This document shows positions 17,566 through 26,800 of a DNA stretch of 58,001 nt, in pieces (position 1 is the first letter of the stretch; each line of letters begins with the position of its first letter). The position numbers were made by a program, and so were the translations under genes. The stretch is from the NCBI GenBank assembly GCA_015062045.1, contig SUVJ01000005.1, positions 1-58,001 on the forward strand. Reading direction: 5' to 3'. The notes under the pieces are model-generated. The model was not told the origin of the DNA. It saw only the letters and a list, made by a program, of their open reading frames with translations, and did not search any database. Origin of the DNA: Akkermansiaceae bacterium (GTDB lineage Bacteria; Verrucomicrobiota; Verrucomicrobiia; Verrucomicrobiales; Akkermansiaceae).

Positions 17566-17636
17566 CATCAGGAAACGTACGTTCCTATGCAATTCTCCTG
17601 AAATGCCTCCAGCTGCTACTGGGGGCATTTCTATTT
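17566..17636 (+). ncRNA. candidate small RNA with two hairpins, copy 1
   Basis: Expected to start about 6 nt after the TATAAT. Hairpin 1 is AGGAA/TTCCT (17570-17586); in copy 2 it is AAGAA/TTCTT, a compensatory change. Hairpin 2 (17601-17630) pairs AAATGCC-CCAG with CTGG-GGCATTT and is followed by CTATTT, a plausible terminator. The RNA carries TCTCCT and CCTCCAG, complementary to AGGAGA and CTGGAGG in the peptide gene's Shine-Dalgarno region, so pairing could mask translation. That role is inferred. Confidence 0.55.
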
Positions 17637-18103
17637 ACAGCAACTTGGAAATCTTGTACGCAAACTGCCGGTTGCGGCAGGTTCGGTAGTTCTTGCTCTG
17701 GTAGTGCGGGGCGATTCGGGTCGGCATCTGCCATGCTGAACTTTACCTCCTCGGCGTTCTCAATCTCGATGTAGATTCCGTTCCTCTGAATGGTTAAAAG
17801 GCTTCCCTCCTTTTCCCGGAAAGCCAGATGGAAGTTGCGATTCCACACATAGGGGCGGCTGACTCCGCACAGGTAATGGTAGGGAGCATACGGTAGCGTG
17901 ATGTTCGCGACTTCGGTCAGGTTGGCTTTGATACGCGGGTCATATTCCCCCAGCAAGCAATGCGCACAATGGACTGCCAGATTTACCCCGGTAACGTGCT
18001 TCAACCAGAGATAGGAAAATGGTGCGCTTACCTTTAGTGTGCGAATCGTAACCATGGCGTCTGTTTTGTTGTTCAGTATAGCACGTTCTTGCAAATTTTG
18101 CAA
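17585..18103 (-). CDS. hypothetical protein fused to repeat sequence
   Basis: 172 residues as read from 18103; an internal ATG at 18055 (MVTIRTLKVSAPFSYLW) is an equally likely start. The first 120 residues are unique here: a soluble protein with a Cys/His cluster (HCAHCLLGEYDPR) and no family I recognise. The last 45 residues are the antisense of the duplicated unit and are shared with 18788-19126, so they are probably not the original C-terminus. It follows the methyltransferase fragment by 17 nt and was probably its operon partner. Confidence 0.45.
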   Translation of the reverse strand: MQNLQERAILNNKTDAMVTIRTLKVSAPFSYLWLKHVTGVNLAVHCAHCLLGEYDPRIKANLTEVANITLPYAPYHYLCGVSRPYVWNRNFHLAFREKEGSLLTIQRNGIYIEIENAEEVKFSMADADPNRPALPEQELPNLPQPAVCVQDFQVAVNRNAPSSSWRHFRRIA

Positions 18104-18120
18104 ATAAAATCGGATTCAAT

Positions 18121-18600
18121 TTACAAGAAACTACGCTCTTGCTCAATGTTTTGCATAATTTCTGCCACCAGCTCACCGTGCATGTTATGATGGTAGTTAC
18201 CGGGGTATTCCATGTTGAACTCCACATTGATGGCTTCTTCCACCTTGCCTCGCGGTAGCTTCCGGGGATGGCTGGCGATGGCGTATAGCTGGACCTCGCT
18301 TTCTCGCCCCTTGATTTCCACGTTCTCGAAATATTCCGGCAGGAGGTTACGGAGGCTATCGTGGGTATGGAAGTGCTGCATCATCCAGACTCCGCTGCGG
18401 TAGGTTGCCCCGAAGTTTTCCTTATCGAGGAACTGAATATCGCGTCCGTGGCTGTTGTATGTCTTGAACGTCTTGAGCCGCTCCGTAAACGGCAGCGAGC
18501 GCGTACCGATGTAGATTCGTCCGTCCTGCTTGAGCAGCGCGTCACAGGTGGTCAGCACAGCGTGTTCAAACTGGCTGTTCACTACGGAATTGAGGACGCT
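18121..18600 (-). pseudogene. C-terminal half of a SAM-dependent methyltransferase
   Basis: About 160 residues: SVLNSVVNSQF, then CDALLKQDGRIYIGTRSL, the late strands of a class I methyltransferase. The N-terminal half with the SAM-binding GxG motif is missing. The frame breaks at about 18600 exactly where copy 2 of the duplicated unit begins, so the gene was cut by a rearrangement involving that unit. A protein of this type would be at home in a phage or integrative element. The substrate cannot be told. Confidence 0.6.
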
Positions 18601-18626
18601 AACCTGACTGGAGGAGAGCAAATATC

Positions 18627-18704
18627 ATGAACACTCGCATCATGATAGAGTTGATAATGCTTATTTTACAGGTAATACTGTTTGTGATGAACTTCATCCG
18701 ATAA
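18627..18704 (+). CDS. 25-residue hydrophobic peptide (toxin-like), copy 2
   Basis: Begins MNTRIMIELIMLILQV and ends FVMNFIR, stop TAA (TGA in copy 1). Shine-Dalgarno GGAGGAG lies 10 nt upstream. Only residues 3, 5 and 6 differ from copy 1. Because the sequence upstream of the unit differs between copies, each would need its own promoter outside the repeat or use read-through; none was recognised. Confidence 0.65.
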   Translation: MNTRIMIELIMLILQVILFVMNFIR

Positions 18705-18717
18705 GTATTGGAAACTC

Positions 18718-18745
18718 CGTCCGGCAAGTAGCAGCTTGCCGGACG
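18718..18745 (+). other. covarying RNA stem-loop after the peptide gene, copy 2
   Basis: A perfect 11-bp stem CGTCCGGCAAG / CTTGCCGGACG with loop TAGCAG, followed by TTTCC. Four stem positions differ from copy 1, all with compensating changes. Confidence 0.7.
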
Positions 18746-18787
18746 TTTCCTCTCTCAGTAAAAATTCCCCTTTTTCATTCCATTTTT

Positions 18788-19126
18788 TCAGGAAATCATT
18801 GACAAAAGCCTTTTGCTCTGTATAATGAGGGCATCAAGAAGCGAGTTCTTTGATATTTTTCTCCTGAGATGCCTCCAGCTGCTACTGGGGGCATTTCTAT
18901 TAACAGCAACTTGGAAATCTTGTACGCAAACTTCCGGTTGCGACAGGTGCGGTAGTTCATGCTCCGGTAGTGCGGGGCGATTCGGGTTGCGGGGATTATC
19001 AATCAGGGAATCCATGGCAGTAGCCGGATCCTCGTAACCAGTGGAACTAACAATTTTGCGGCGATAATAGTCGTCATCAATTAAAATAGCAGTCTTAATC
19101 AGAGCAATAAATAGCCCCACCTTCAT
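18788..19126 (-). CDS. doubtful hypothetical protein overlapping unit copy 2
   Basis: The first 47 residues (start MKVGLFIALIKTAIL, then acidic) lie outside the repeat and have an AGGGA Shine-Dalgarno 7 nt before the ATG. The rest is antisense to the duplicated unit. A different minus-strand frame through the same stretch (HYRSMNYRTCRNRKFAYKIS) shows third-position changes between copies and may be the true old coding frame. I would treat this as a remnant. Confidence 0.25.
   Translation of the reverse strand: MKVGLFIALIKTAILIDDDYYRRKIVSSTGYEDPATAMDSLIDNPRNPNRPALPEHELPHLSQPEVCVQDFQVAVNRNAPSSSWRHLRRKISKNSLLDALIIQSKRLLSMIS
18799..18826 (+). promoter_or_regulatory. consensus promoter of the small RNA, copy 2
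   Basis: TTGACA at 18799-18804 and TATAAT at 18821-18826 with a 16-bp spacer whose sequence differs from copy 1. Confidence 0.75.
18832..18902 (+). ncRNA. candidate small RNA with two hairpins, copy 2
   Basis: Hairpin 1 AAGAA/TTCTT at 18836-18850; hairpin 2 at 18867-18896, nearly identical to copy 1 with a G-T pair in place of A-T. It keeps CTCCTG and CCTCCAG, complementary to the peptide gene's ribosome-binding site. Confidence 0.55.
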
Positions 19127-19186
19127 AAATTCCCTGATTGTGAGAAAATTACTAATGGGGGGGCGGATAAAATTTAAGCGGAATCA

Positions 19187-19252
19187 CTTCCGTTAAAGAA
19201 AAGCTAAAGCGATTCAAAAAGCCCTGCTTTCCTACCAAGAGCAGGGCTTTTC
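19187..19252 (+). repeat. right copy of the pheT 3'-end direct repeat, with terminator
   Basis: CTTCCGTTAAAG at 19187, then 27 nt after its start TCAAAAAGCCCTGCT, loop, AGCAGGGCTTTT. Same order and spacing as 16050-16114. The stem is a good terminator with a T run. Confidence 0.7.
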
Positions 19253-19321
19253 TGTTATATGAAGCAGGATTTAAGTTTTGCCCTACGATATGCATAAATT
19301 ATCCTTTATCCGACATAAAAC

Positions 19322-19349
19322 GTGACAACGGCGAATAACATGGTAGAAT
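19322..19349 (+). promoter_or_regulatory. promoter of the sulfatase gene
   Basis: GTGACA at 19322-19327 and TAGAAT at 19344-19349 with a 16-bp spacer, 25 nt before the ATG. Confidence 0.5.
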
Positions 19350-19373
19350 AGTGTAAGTGAGAATGACGCAGCC

Positions 19374-20885
19374 ATGTTTTTAAAAAATTTGTTAGCTACT
19401 GTTATGTTGGCGCTGCCGTTGGTGGCGGCGGAGAAACCGCGTGCCGTTGTTATATTTTATACGGATGACTTGGGGTACAATGATACCTCTACCTACGGGT
19501 GCGATAAGGTACCCTGCCCCAACTTGGACAAACTGGCAGCCGAGGGCGTTAAATTTACCGATGCGCACAGTACCCACTCCGTGTGTACCCCATCTCGCTA
19601 TTCTATGCTGATGGGTGAGTACGCTTGGCGCAAAAAGGGCATGCAGATATTGCCGGGGGATGCCAAGATGATTTTACCCACCAAGGAGGAGCAAGCCTCA
19701 CTCCCCTCGCTGATGCAACAGGCCGGCTACCGCACCGCTGTTATCGGCAAGTGGCACTTGGGGCTTGGCCGCGGCACACAACCCACCGACTGGAACAACC
19801 ACATCTCCCCCGGCCCCAATGAGGTGGGGTTTGACCATTCTTTCATTCTGGCCGCCACGGGGGATCGCGTGCCCTGCGTCTACATTGAAAACGGCAAAGT
19901 GGTTAACCTTGACCCCAATGACCCCATTGAGGTGAGTTACGATAAACCATTCCCCGGTGAGCCACTGGGCAGCACCCACCCGCAGTTGCTCAAGCCTTGG
20001 GCACGCAGCAACGGGCCGCAACACAACTGCGCCATTATTGACGGCATACCCCGCATCGGTTACATGAGAGGCGGCAAATCAGCCCTGTGGAAAGACCAAG
20101 ACATGGCCGACCGCATTACGGAAGAAGCCATCAAGTTCATACGCGAAAGCGCACAGATGGATAAACCCATTTTCCTCTATTTTGCCACCAACGACATCCA
20201 CGTACCGCGCGACCCACACTACCGTTTCAAGGGCAAAAGCCAAATGGGCATACGCGGTGATGTGACCGTGCAGATGGATGATTGCTTGGGACGCGTGCGC
20301 GCCGCGCTGAATGAGAACGGCTACCAAGACTGCCTGTTCATATTCTCCAGCGACAACGGCCCCGTTATCAATGATGGTTACTTTGACGGCTCCATACGCG
20401 ACTGCAAAGGACACAACCCCGTTGCCCCCATGAGCGCCGGCAAATGGAGGGACGGCAAGCTCAGCGGCGGCAAATACGGTATTATGGAGGGCAGCACCCG
20501 CGTACCCTTCATCGTGAGCTGGCCCGGCCATACCCCCAAGGGCACAGAGAGCCCTGCCCTGATGAGCCAAGTAGACCTTGCCCGCACCATTACCGAGTTG
20601 GTGGGGGCAGAAATACCGGCCACCGCCCTGCCGGACAGTCGCAACCTGCTGCCCGCCTTGTTGGGGCAAGATAAAGTCGGTGCACCCTATATCATAGAAT
20701 CCGACAACGGCCGCACCCAAGCCGTGCGCAAGGGACAATACAAAGCTTATAGCCAAGCTCCCCAAAAGATACACCTTTACGACTTAAACGCAGACCTGCA
20801 AGAGAAGCACAATATCAGCGATAAAAACCATTCCGTTTACCGAGAACTGATGTTGGAGCTGCTGGACACTTTGTTCCGAGAGTAA
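19374..20885 (+). CDS. secreted formylglycine-dependent sulfatase
   Basis: 503 residues with a signal peptide (about 1-19, LLATVMLALPLVAA). It hydrolyses sulfate esters, probably on host or algal glycans, in the periplasm. The sulfatase signature CTPSR is at 71-75; C71 is the residue converted to formylglycine, here by a Cys-type maturase. Metal ligands D31-D32 (YTDDLGYND) and the distal SSDNGP motif are visible, and GKWHLG is the second family signature. No maturase gene is in the window. Neighbouring genes give no polysaccharide locus, so the substrate is open. Confidence 0.94.
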   Translation: MFLKNLLATVMLALPLVAAEKPRAVVIFYTDDLGYNDTSTYGCDKVPCPNLDKLAAEGVKFTDAHSTHSVCTPSRYSMLMGEYAWRKKGMQILPGDAKMILPTKEEQASLPSLMQQAGYRTAVIGKWHLGLGRGTQPTDWNNHISPGPNEVGFDHSFILAATGDRVPCVYIENGKVVNLDPNDPIEVSYDKPFPGEPLGSTHPQLLKPWARSNGPQHNCAIIDGIPRIGYMRGGKSALWKDQDMADRITEEAIKFIRESAQMDKPIFLYFATNDIHVPRDPHYRFKGKSQMGIRGDVTVQMDDCLGRVRAALNENGYQDCLFIFSSDNGPVINDGYFDGSIRDCKGHNPVAPMSAGKWRDGKLSGGKYGIMEGSTRVPFIVSWPGHTPKGTESPALMSQVDLARTITELVGAEIPATALPDSRNLLPALLGQDKVGAPYIIESDNGRTQAVRKGQYKAYSQAPQKIHLYDLNADLQEKHNISDKNHSVYRELMLELLDTLFRE

Positions 20886-20902
20886 GATTTGCCGATATCA
20901 CA

Positions 20903-20941
20903 AAGAGCCCCGCAACGGAGAATGACCGCTGCGGGGCTCTT
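20903..20941. terminator. bidirectional terminator between sulfatase and bamA
   Basis: A 12-bp perfect stem AAGAGCCCCGCA / TGCGGGGCTCTT with a 15-nt loop; it serves the converging sulfatase (+) and bamA (-) genes. Confidence 0.85.
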
Positions 20942-20965
20942 GATTTTGCTCTGCAATGAGCAAGA

Positions 20966-23578
20966 TTAATACTTGTAGTCGATATAGAATTGGAACTGCC
21001 CGCTGCGGTCTACAGCGTTCCCCGTCTTGAAGGGGATGGCGTAGTCTACGGCAATGGGGCCCATGGGCAGGTTAAGGCGCAGGCCGATACCGTAGTCTGC
21101 GGAGATGTGACCGGTATCAAAGTCGAAGCTATCGCCGTTGACAAAACCTACATCCACAAACGTGGCAAAGCGCAGGGAATCCACCAAGGGCAGAGAAAGC
21201 TCAAACTGAGCAAAGGCAGAGGTGTTACCACCCATGGACTCATCGCCGGCAATGGCGGGGTCCACCAAACCTACATCATGATAACGGAAACCACGCAGGT
21301 TGTTGGGGCCACCCAGGAAGCAACGCTCGAACAAGGGCACCTGCTCATCGCCACCGGTGGTATCAACCGTTTCTACCCCGAAGTTGATGCTCCAAATGGA
21401 GTCCCACACAGAGTTGTAGTAGTAAGAACCGGCAATACCCACGCTGTAGGTCTCCACCGTGCTGCCGGGGCCGGACCATGAGCCGAAGGCCTCAAAATGC
21501 CCACCCTTGCGCGGGGTAATCATGGCGTCTCGGGTATCATACTCGTATGCCAAACGGATATTGCTGCGGGTGAAATCACCACTGTTCTCACGGAAGAAGG
21601 CGGGGGCATTGCCCTCCGGGTCCAGAGAATACTGCTCCAGCGTGTAGGTAAGCTTCAGGTTGTGCTTATCATTAATAGCCTTGCGGAAGAAGACGGAGAA
21701 GCCGTAATTCTGCTGCGTATAGTAGTCGCTCAGGTAGCGATTGTCGGAGTAGTACAGGTCTACACCCAATGCCAATTTCTGGTTAAGGAACCAGGGCTCC
21801 AAGAAGCTGATAACGGCACTCTGCGTATCGGTACCCAATCTGCCGGAGATGGTGAGGCGCTGACCACCACCCACGAAGGTGCCGTTGGTGAAGCCCATGA
21901 TATCAAAGTTGCGCTGTGTGACGGATGCATAGGCATACAAGCTCTCGATAGAGGAGAAGGCAAAGCCGAACTGCAAATTACCCGTACCCTGCTCACGCAC
22001 GTTGACGTTGATGTCTCTGTACCCGGCGGTACCGGAGGCAGACTGAGACACCTGCACACTCCCCTTCTCGAAATAGCCGAGGTTTTCCAGGCGTTTTTTG
22101 GCGGTTTCAAGGTCTACGGAGTTAAGGGGGCGCCCGGGCTTAATGGGCAACTCACGCAGGATGACGTGCTGCTTGGTCTTGGTGTTGCCGGCAATGTTAA
22201 TGCGGCCCACATTGTAGCGGCTACCCTCTGCCACCTCATAGCAAATGTCAACCAGGCGTACACCGTTGGCATCCACCCCCACCTCATTGATATCGGGGCG
22301 CACATCGGCATCCGCATAGCCCTTGGCTCCGTAGTAGTCGCGGATCATGCGGGTGTCGTCGGATACTTTTTGAAGGGAGTAGATATCGCCATCCAACATG
22401 CTCAAGCCGGGGTGCAGCTCTTGCGGGGTGTAAACGGAAATACCCTTAAAGGAAACATTGCGAACTCTGTAGCGCGGGCCCTCGTTAACATGCACACGCA
22501 TGGTAAGGCGCTGCGGGCCGGTCTTTTTGCCGTTGTCAAAGTACTCCACCTTGGTGATTTGGGCGCGCAGATAACCATAGTTGCGGTACAGGCGCACTAC
22601 CTCTTGCAGGTCGTCCTGCACTTTCTCGCGGTCTACACGGCCGGATTTGGTGAACCAGGTAAAGAGGCCACGCTCCTTGGTTTGCATCACTTGGCGCAGG
22701 CGCACGTCATCAAAGTATTTGTTACCTTCAAAATGGATGTGGTCCATGGTAACTTGGCGGCCCTCCTTAATATCAAAGTAAACGTCACGGTACCCGGCAC
22801 GGGCCGTGTTGGCATAACGCCATGTTACGGTGGCATCCGGGTAGCCGGCATCGCTATACATCTCCAATATCTTGGCGCGGGCGGATGCCAGGCTGCGGTC
22901 ATTAAATGCCATGCCGGAGCGTATATTGAGTGCCCCTGCCGTTTGGCCGGAGATATCAATCAGCTCCTCACGCAGCTCATCATCCGTAAAACGGGTATTA
23001 CCGGTAAAACCCACACCGGCCATCACCCCGGCGGGGCGAACCTCAAACACAACGCGCAAACCGCTCCCCGTCGGCTCTACGGCAACGCGGGCATCGCCGT
23101 CCACCAAGCCACGCTCAATGAGGCGAGAGAGGTCATCATTCACCGTCTCGTCAGAGTACTTGGTGCCGGGGCGGGTCTGTATGGCATCCATCAGGCGGCT
23201 TTCGGGCAGCACGCCCTTGCCGGAGATGTAACGAATATCCACATCGGCCACGCGTTGACCGTTGTAGCTCACCTCATCAGAGAAAATACCGGTGTTACCG
23301 CGCAAGCTGCTGTTAAACTCATCTATGGAGGCGGCATCCACATCCGCACCGGGGCGGGTCAAATAGGCTTGAGGCTGTTTGGCTTGTGTATCATCCACAA
23401 CTTCCCCCCCCTTGAATGCCTGTTCGGCAGCGGCTTCCTGGTCAGCCTTCTGCTTGTCCTGAATCATGGCCTTCATAAAGTCATCATCCTCTACCCCCTG
23501 CTGGGCATAAAGGGGCATACAAATAGTAGCGGAGATAGCCAACAAAGCGGTTCTCCAATAACGCGCGCGTGTTTCCAT
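20966..23578 (-). CDS. bamA: outer membrane protein assembly factor BamA
   Basis: 870 residues. A signal peptide (about 1-25) is followed by an acidic/Gln-rich linker of about 90 residues that is longer than in E. coli BamA. POTRA domains span about residues 105-480, with five expected from length. The C-terminal 16-strand beta-barrel ends in an aromatic residue (QFQFYIDYKY), the usual BAM-type signal. Barrel motifs include RGFRYHDVG (the conserved VRGF/Y-type lid motif of loop 6). It folds and inserts beta-barrel proteins into the outer membrane. No lpxD or skp follows on this strand; the next downstream gene converges. Confidence 0.93.
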   Translation of the reverse strand: METRARYWRTALLAISATICMPLYAQQGVEDDDFMKAMIQDKQKADQEAAAEQAFKGGEVVDDTQAKQPQAYLTRPGADVDAASIDEFNSSLRGNTGIFSDEVSYNGQRVADVDIRYISGKGVLPESRLMDAIQTRPGTKYSDETVNDDLSRLIERGLVDGDARVAVEPTGSGLRVVFEVRPAGVMAGVGFTGNTRFTDDELREELIDISGQTAGALNIRSGMAFNDRSLASARAKILEMYSDAGYPDATVTWRYANTARAGYRDVYFDIKEGRQVTMDHIHFEGNKYFDDVRLRQVMQTKERGLFTWFTKSGRVDREKVQDDLQEVVRLYRNYGYLRAQITKVEYFDNGKKTGPQRLTMRVHVNEGPRYRVRNVSFKGISVYTPQELHPGLSMLDGDIYSLQKVSDDTRMIRDYYGAKGYADADVRPDINEVGVDANGVRLVDICYEVAEGSRYNVGRINIAGNTKTKQHVILRELPIKPGRPLNSVDLETAKKRLENLGYFEKGSVQVSQSASGTAGYRDINVNVREQGTGNLQFGFAFSSIESLYAYASVTQRNFDIMGFTNGTFVGGGQRLTISGRLGTDTQSAVISFLEPWFLNQKLALGVDLYYSDNRYLSDYYTQQNYGFSVFFRKAINDKHNLKLTYTLEQYSLDPEGNAPAFFRENSGDFTRSNIRLAYEYDTRDAMITPRKGGHFEAFGSWSGPGSTVETYSVGIAGSYYYNSVWDSIWSINFGVETVDTTGGDEQVPLFERCFLGGPNNLRGFRYHDVGLVDPAIAGDESMGGNTSAFAQFELSLPLVDSLRFATFVDVGFVNGDSFDFDTGHISADYGIGLRLNLPMGPIAVDYAIPFKTGNAVDRSGQFQFYIDYKY

Positions 23579-23710
23579 AAGGGCATTTTAACGAGTGCCT
23601 CACACCGTGTCAAGCACAGAGTAGCTCCATGCACCCAATTTTTACGTAACACAATCTAAAAATTGCTCTGACTAAATACAAGACCCTCTCCTTAATTATA
23701 TTAACAAGAA

Positions 23711-23749
23711 ATAAAAAATCGCTACCGATAAGACTCCCCACCGGTAGCG
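23711..23749 (-). terminator. terminator of a truncated minus-strand gene
   Basis: On the minus strand CGCTACCG / CGGTAGCG form an 8-bp stem followed by ATTTTTTATT. Confidence 0.7.
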
Positions 23750-23768
23750 TATAATCGCCACTCAAACA

Positions 23769-23893
23769 TCATTTTTTACGATACGGGCAATCCTTGCATT
23801 TTTGCTCTGCCTCCATGCGTTTACGGTGCTCCTCGTTGTATAACTGTTCATAGCGTTCGGCTCGCTTCTTCGATGTCCGACCCGCTTCTGTGA
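23769..23893 (-). pseudogene. C-terminal remnant of an unidentified gene
   Basis: About 40 codons ending RMEAEQKCKDCPYRKK, preceded by a charged helical stretch (KKRAERYEQLYNEEHRKR). The protein-like composition, a Cys-x-x-Cys end and the terminator just downstream indicate a real gene end. Its 5' part is missing where the rhs sequence begins. The family is not recognised. Confidence 0.45.
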
Positions 23894-26800
23894 CAGAGTA
23901 TCATGTGAATGCTTCCGGCACGGAAGTGCTGTTCCACAATACCTCCTACACCTACGAGGAATCATCCGAGCTGGAGCGCGTCACCTCTACCGTGACAGCA
24001 GGTGGCAGCACTCAGCAGCAGGTGAGCATTGAGGAAACCTACACCACCCCCGCCTATGCCTACGCAGCGGGCAAGCCCAAGTTCTCACAGGGTATTGACG
24101 GCGTGCAGACCGTTCACGAGTACGCGGCTACTACCGAACACGATGCTATCCATAAGCACACCTCCATTACCAAGGCTAATGGTGAGTTGGTGGCAGCCCA
24201 GAGCCGAAAGAGCGAGAGTTTCATTGCCGCCAATGATACCACGACTTTCGAGCAGGAGTGCATTTGGGACGGCACGCAGTGGCTGCTCCTTAATACCACG
24301 GCTTACGAGTACGACGAGCAGCAGCGTGTAACCAAGACCACGCGAGGCAACGGGCGATTCAGCACCACCACATGGATGTGCTGCGGCGTGTTGAATGAGA
24401 CGGACGAGGACGGCATCACCACCACCTACGCCTACGATTCTGCCCGTCAGCTCACGGAAATTTCTCGTGAGGAGGTGTACGACGGTGAGACATGTATCAC
24501 TCCCGAGACCATCACGGAGTATACCCGCGATGCAGCCGGGCGTGTGCTCACCACCATTCGCCGAGTAGGCCCCATGGAGACCACGGAAGCCACGGAGTAT
24601 GATGCTCTGGGGCGTGTCACCAAACAGACGGATGTACTCGGACGCGTAACGACGACGGAGTACAGCGCGGATGGTCTCACCACCACGGTGACGACTCCCG
24701 CAGGTGCTACCTCCATTACCACCCGCCATACGGATGGCTCCACAGCCGCCGTCAGCGGTACGGCTCAGCGTGCGCTGGTGTATGTGTATGACCTCAACGG
24801 GAACTCCCTCCGCACCACCACGAAGCTGGAAGATGGCACAACCATCGCGCAGAGCATTGTCAACGGCTTTGGGCAGACCACCGTGCAAGCTCAAGCAAGC
24901 ACTACGGGCTTCATTTACTCCCGCAGCGAGTTTAATGCCAAGGGGCAGTTGGTGAAGCAGTATCAGGACACCGGTTGGAACACCGCCAAGACCGCAGCAA
25001 CGCTCTACGAGTACGACAGCTTCGGCAATGTGAGCAAGCAGACGCTTGCCCTGGCCGATTCTCCCACCAAGGATAACTCCCCGGTAGTAGAAATGGCCCA
25101 CAGTGTAGAAGCGGCAGAGGATGGCGTGTTCAGCGTCACCACGCAAACCCGATACAATGCAGCAGGTGAGCCGCTGAATGCTATGCAAAAGCAGCTGATT
25201 TCTCAGCTTTCCGACACGCTGGCAAGCAAGAGCATCAGCACGGATGAACGAGGCAACAGCGCGACCGAATGGAGTGTGTTCACCGCTCCCTCCAAGGTGA
25301 CGAGCTTCAGCACTATCCCCACTTCCGAGGTGACAGCAGAGTCAGTCAGTATAGATGGCTTTACCATCTCGCATAAGGACTATGCCGGCATTGTAACCTC
25401 TGCAAGCCGAAGCTACACAGCATCAGGGATGACGCTGGTACAGATTGACGGACGAGGCAACGCTACGATTTCCGTAATGGATCTTGCTGGCCGCACCATC
25501 AGTATGACGGATGCAGCAGGTGCTATTACGACTACTACTTATGACATTGCTCATGACAAGCCGTCTGTAGTAACGGATGCCATGGGTAATACCTCCTGCT
25601 ACAAGTATGATGCTCTCGGTCGCAAGATTGCCGAGTGGGGTACGGCGATTCAGCCCGCTTGCTTCGGCTATGACGACATGGGCAACATGACCACCCTGCG
25701 CACTTTCCGCGCCGGGACGGAGACCATTAGCTCCGATCCCACCGAGCGTACAGATGGAGATGTAACAACGTGGGCATTCCACCCCGCCACCGGGCTGGAG
25801 CTGAGCAAGGCCTACGCCGATGGCACTGATGTAGTGAAGTCATACGACGCCTACAACCGCCTCGCTACCGAGACGGATGCACGTGGTAACGTAAAGAATC
25901 ATACCTACGAGCATGCTCGTGGCCTGCACCTTGGAACCACCTACACCGTAGTTGATGGCACTGCTGCTACAGCAGCCCGTAGCTTCACCTACAATCACCT
26001 CGGGCAGTTGACTCAGCAGACGGATGATAGCGGAGTGCGCACTTTCGCCTTCAACACCTACGGTGAACGCGAAAGCGATTCCCTCGTGGTGGATGGTGAT
26101 ACCCATCTCGTCACCGAGTTGCGTGATGCCTTCGGTCGCTCCACCGGTTACACCTACGCCAAGAATGGCAGTGTGATTCAAAGCGTCAGCACCGGTTACG
26201 GTACAGATGGGCGCATCAGCAGCGCTGGCTTCCTGCATGGCGGTGAGATGAAGCAGTTCGGCTATGAGTACTTGCTAGGCACCAACCTGCTGCACAAACT
26301 CACCAAGCCCAACGGCATGACGCTTACGCAGAGCTACGAGACTACTCGTAATCTGCTCATCAGCATGGCTTACCATCGTGGTAACACCCTTGTAACTCAG
26401 CGTGAATACACCTACGATGTGCTCAGGCGTCCGACTGCTCGCACCACCTCACGCCAGGGCAACGTGGTGAACGATTCCTTCGTGCACAACTCCCGCTCCG
26501 AGCTTGCCAGTGCACAGGTGAATGGTGAAACCTACGGCTATGACTACGACAACGTGGGCAATCGCCGTATGTCGATGGAGGCAGGTGATTACGCCTTCTA
26601 TGAGGCTAACGCGCTTAACCAGTACTCGGACATCACGGGCTCAGAGGATGAAGCTGACTTCAGCATCACGCCCGTCTTCGATGCCGATGGCAATCAAACA
26701 ATGATAAAGACCGCGACCGGCATCTGGTACGCCGTCTACAACGCAGAGAACCGCCCCGTCAGCTTCACCAATGAAGCCACCGGCACGGTGGTCACCTGCG

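Larger units (their letters stand above)
17350..17721 (+). repeat. duplicated sORF/stem-loop/sRNA unit, copy 1
   Basis: A 372-bp direct repeat of 18601-18987. In order: Shine-Dalgarno ACTGGAGGAGA, a 25-codon hydrophobic ORF, an 11-bp stem-loop, a TTGACA-16-TATAAT promoter, a short RNA with two hairpins, and about 90 bp of further conserved sequence. Spacer sequence has diverged while the ORF, stems and promoter are kept. Confidence 0.85.
18601..18987 (+). repeat. duplicated sORF/stem-loop/sRNA unit, copy 2
   Basis: 387 bp, direct repeat of 17350-17721 with the same order of elements. The two copies flank the methyltransferase fragment and the hypothetical gene. Confidence 0.85.

Noticed and set aside
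17559..17774. Plus-strand ORF starting inside the TATAAT of the sRNA promoter
   Set aside because: Its ATG overlaps the -10 element, so it cannot be in the transcript from that promoter; the frame runs through terminator hairpin 2.
24085..25188. 367-codon minus-strand ORF inside rhs
   Set aside because: It is antisense to a continuous YD-repeat frame; a by-product of codon bias.
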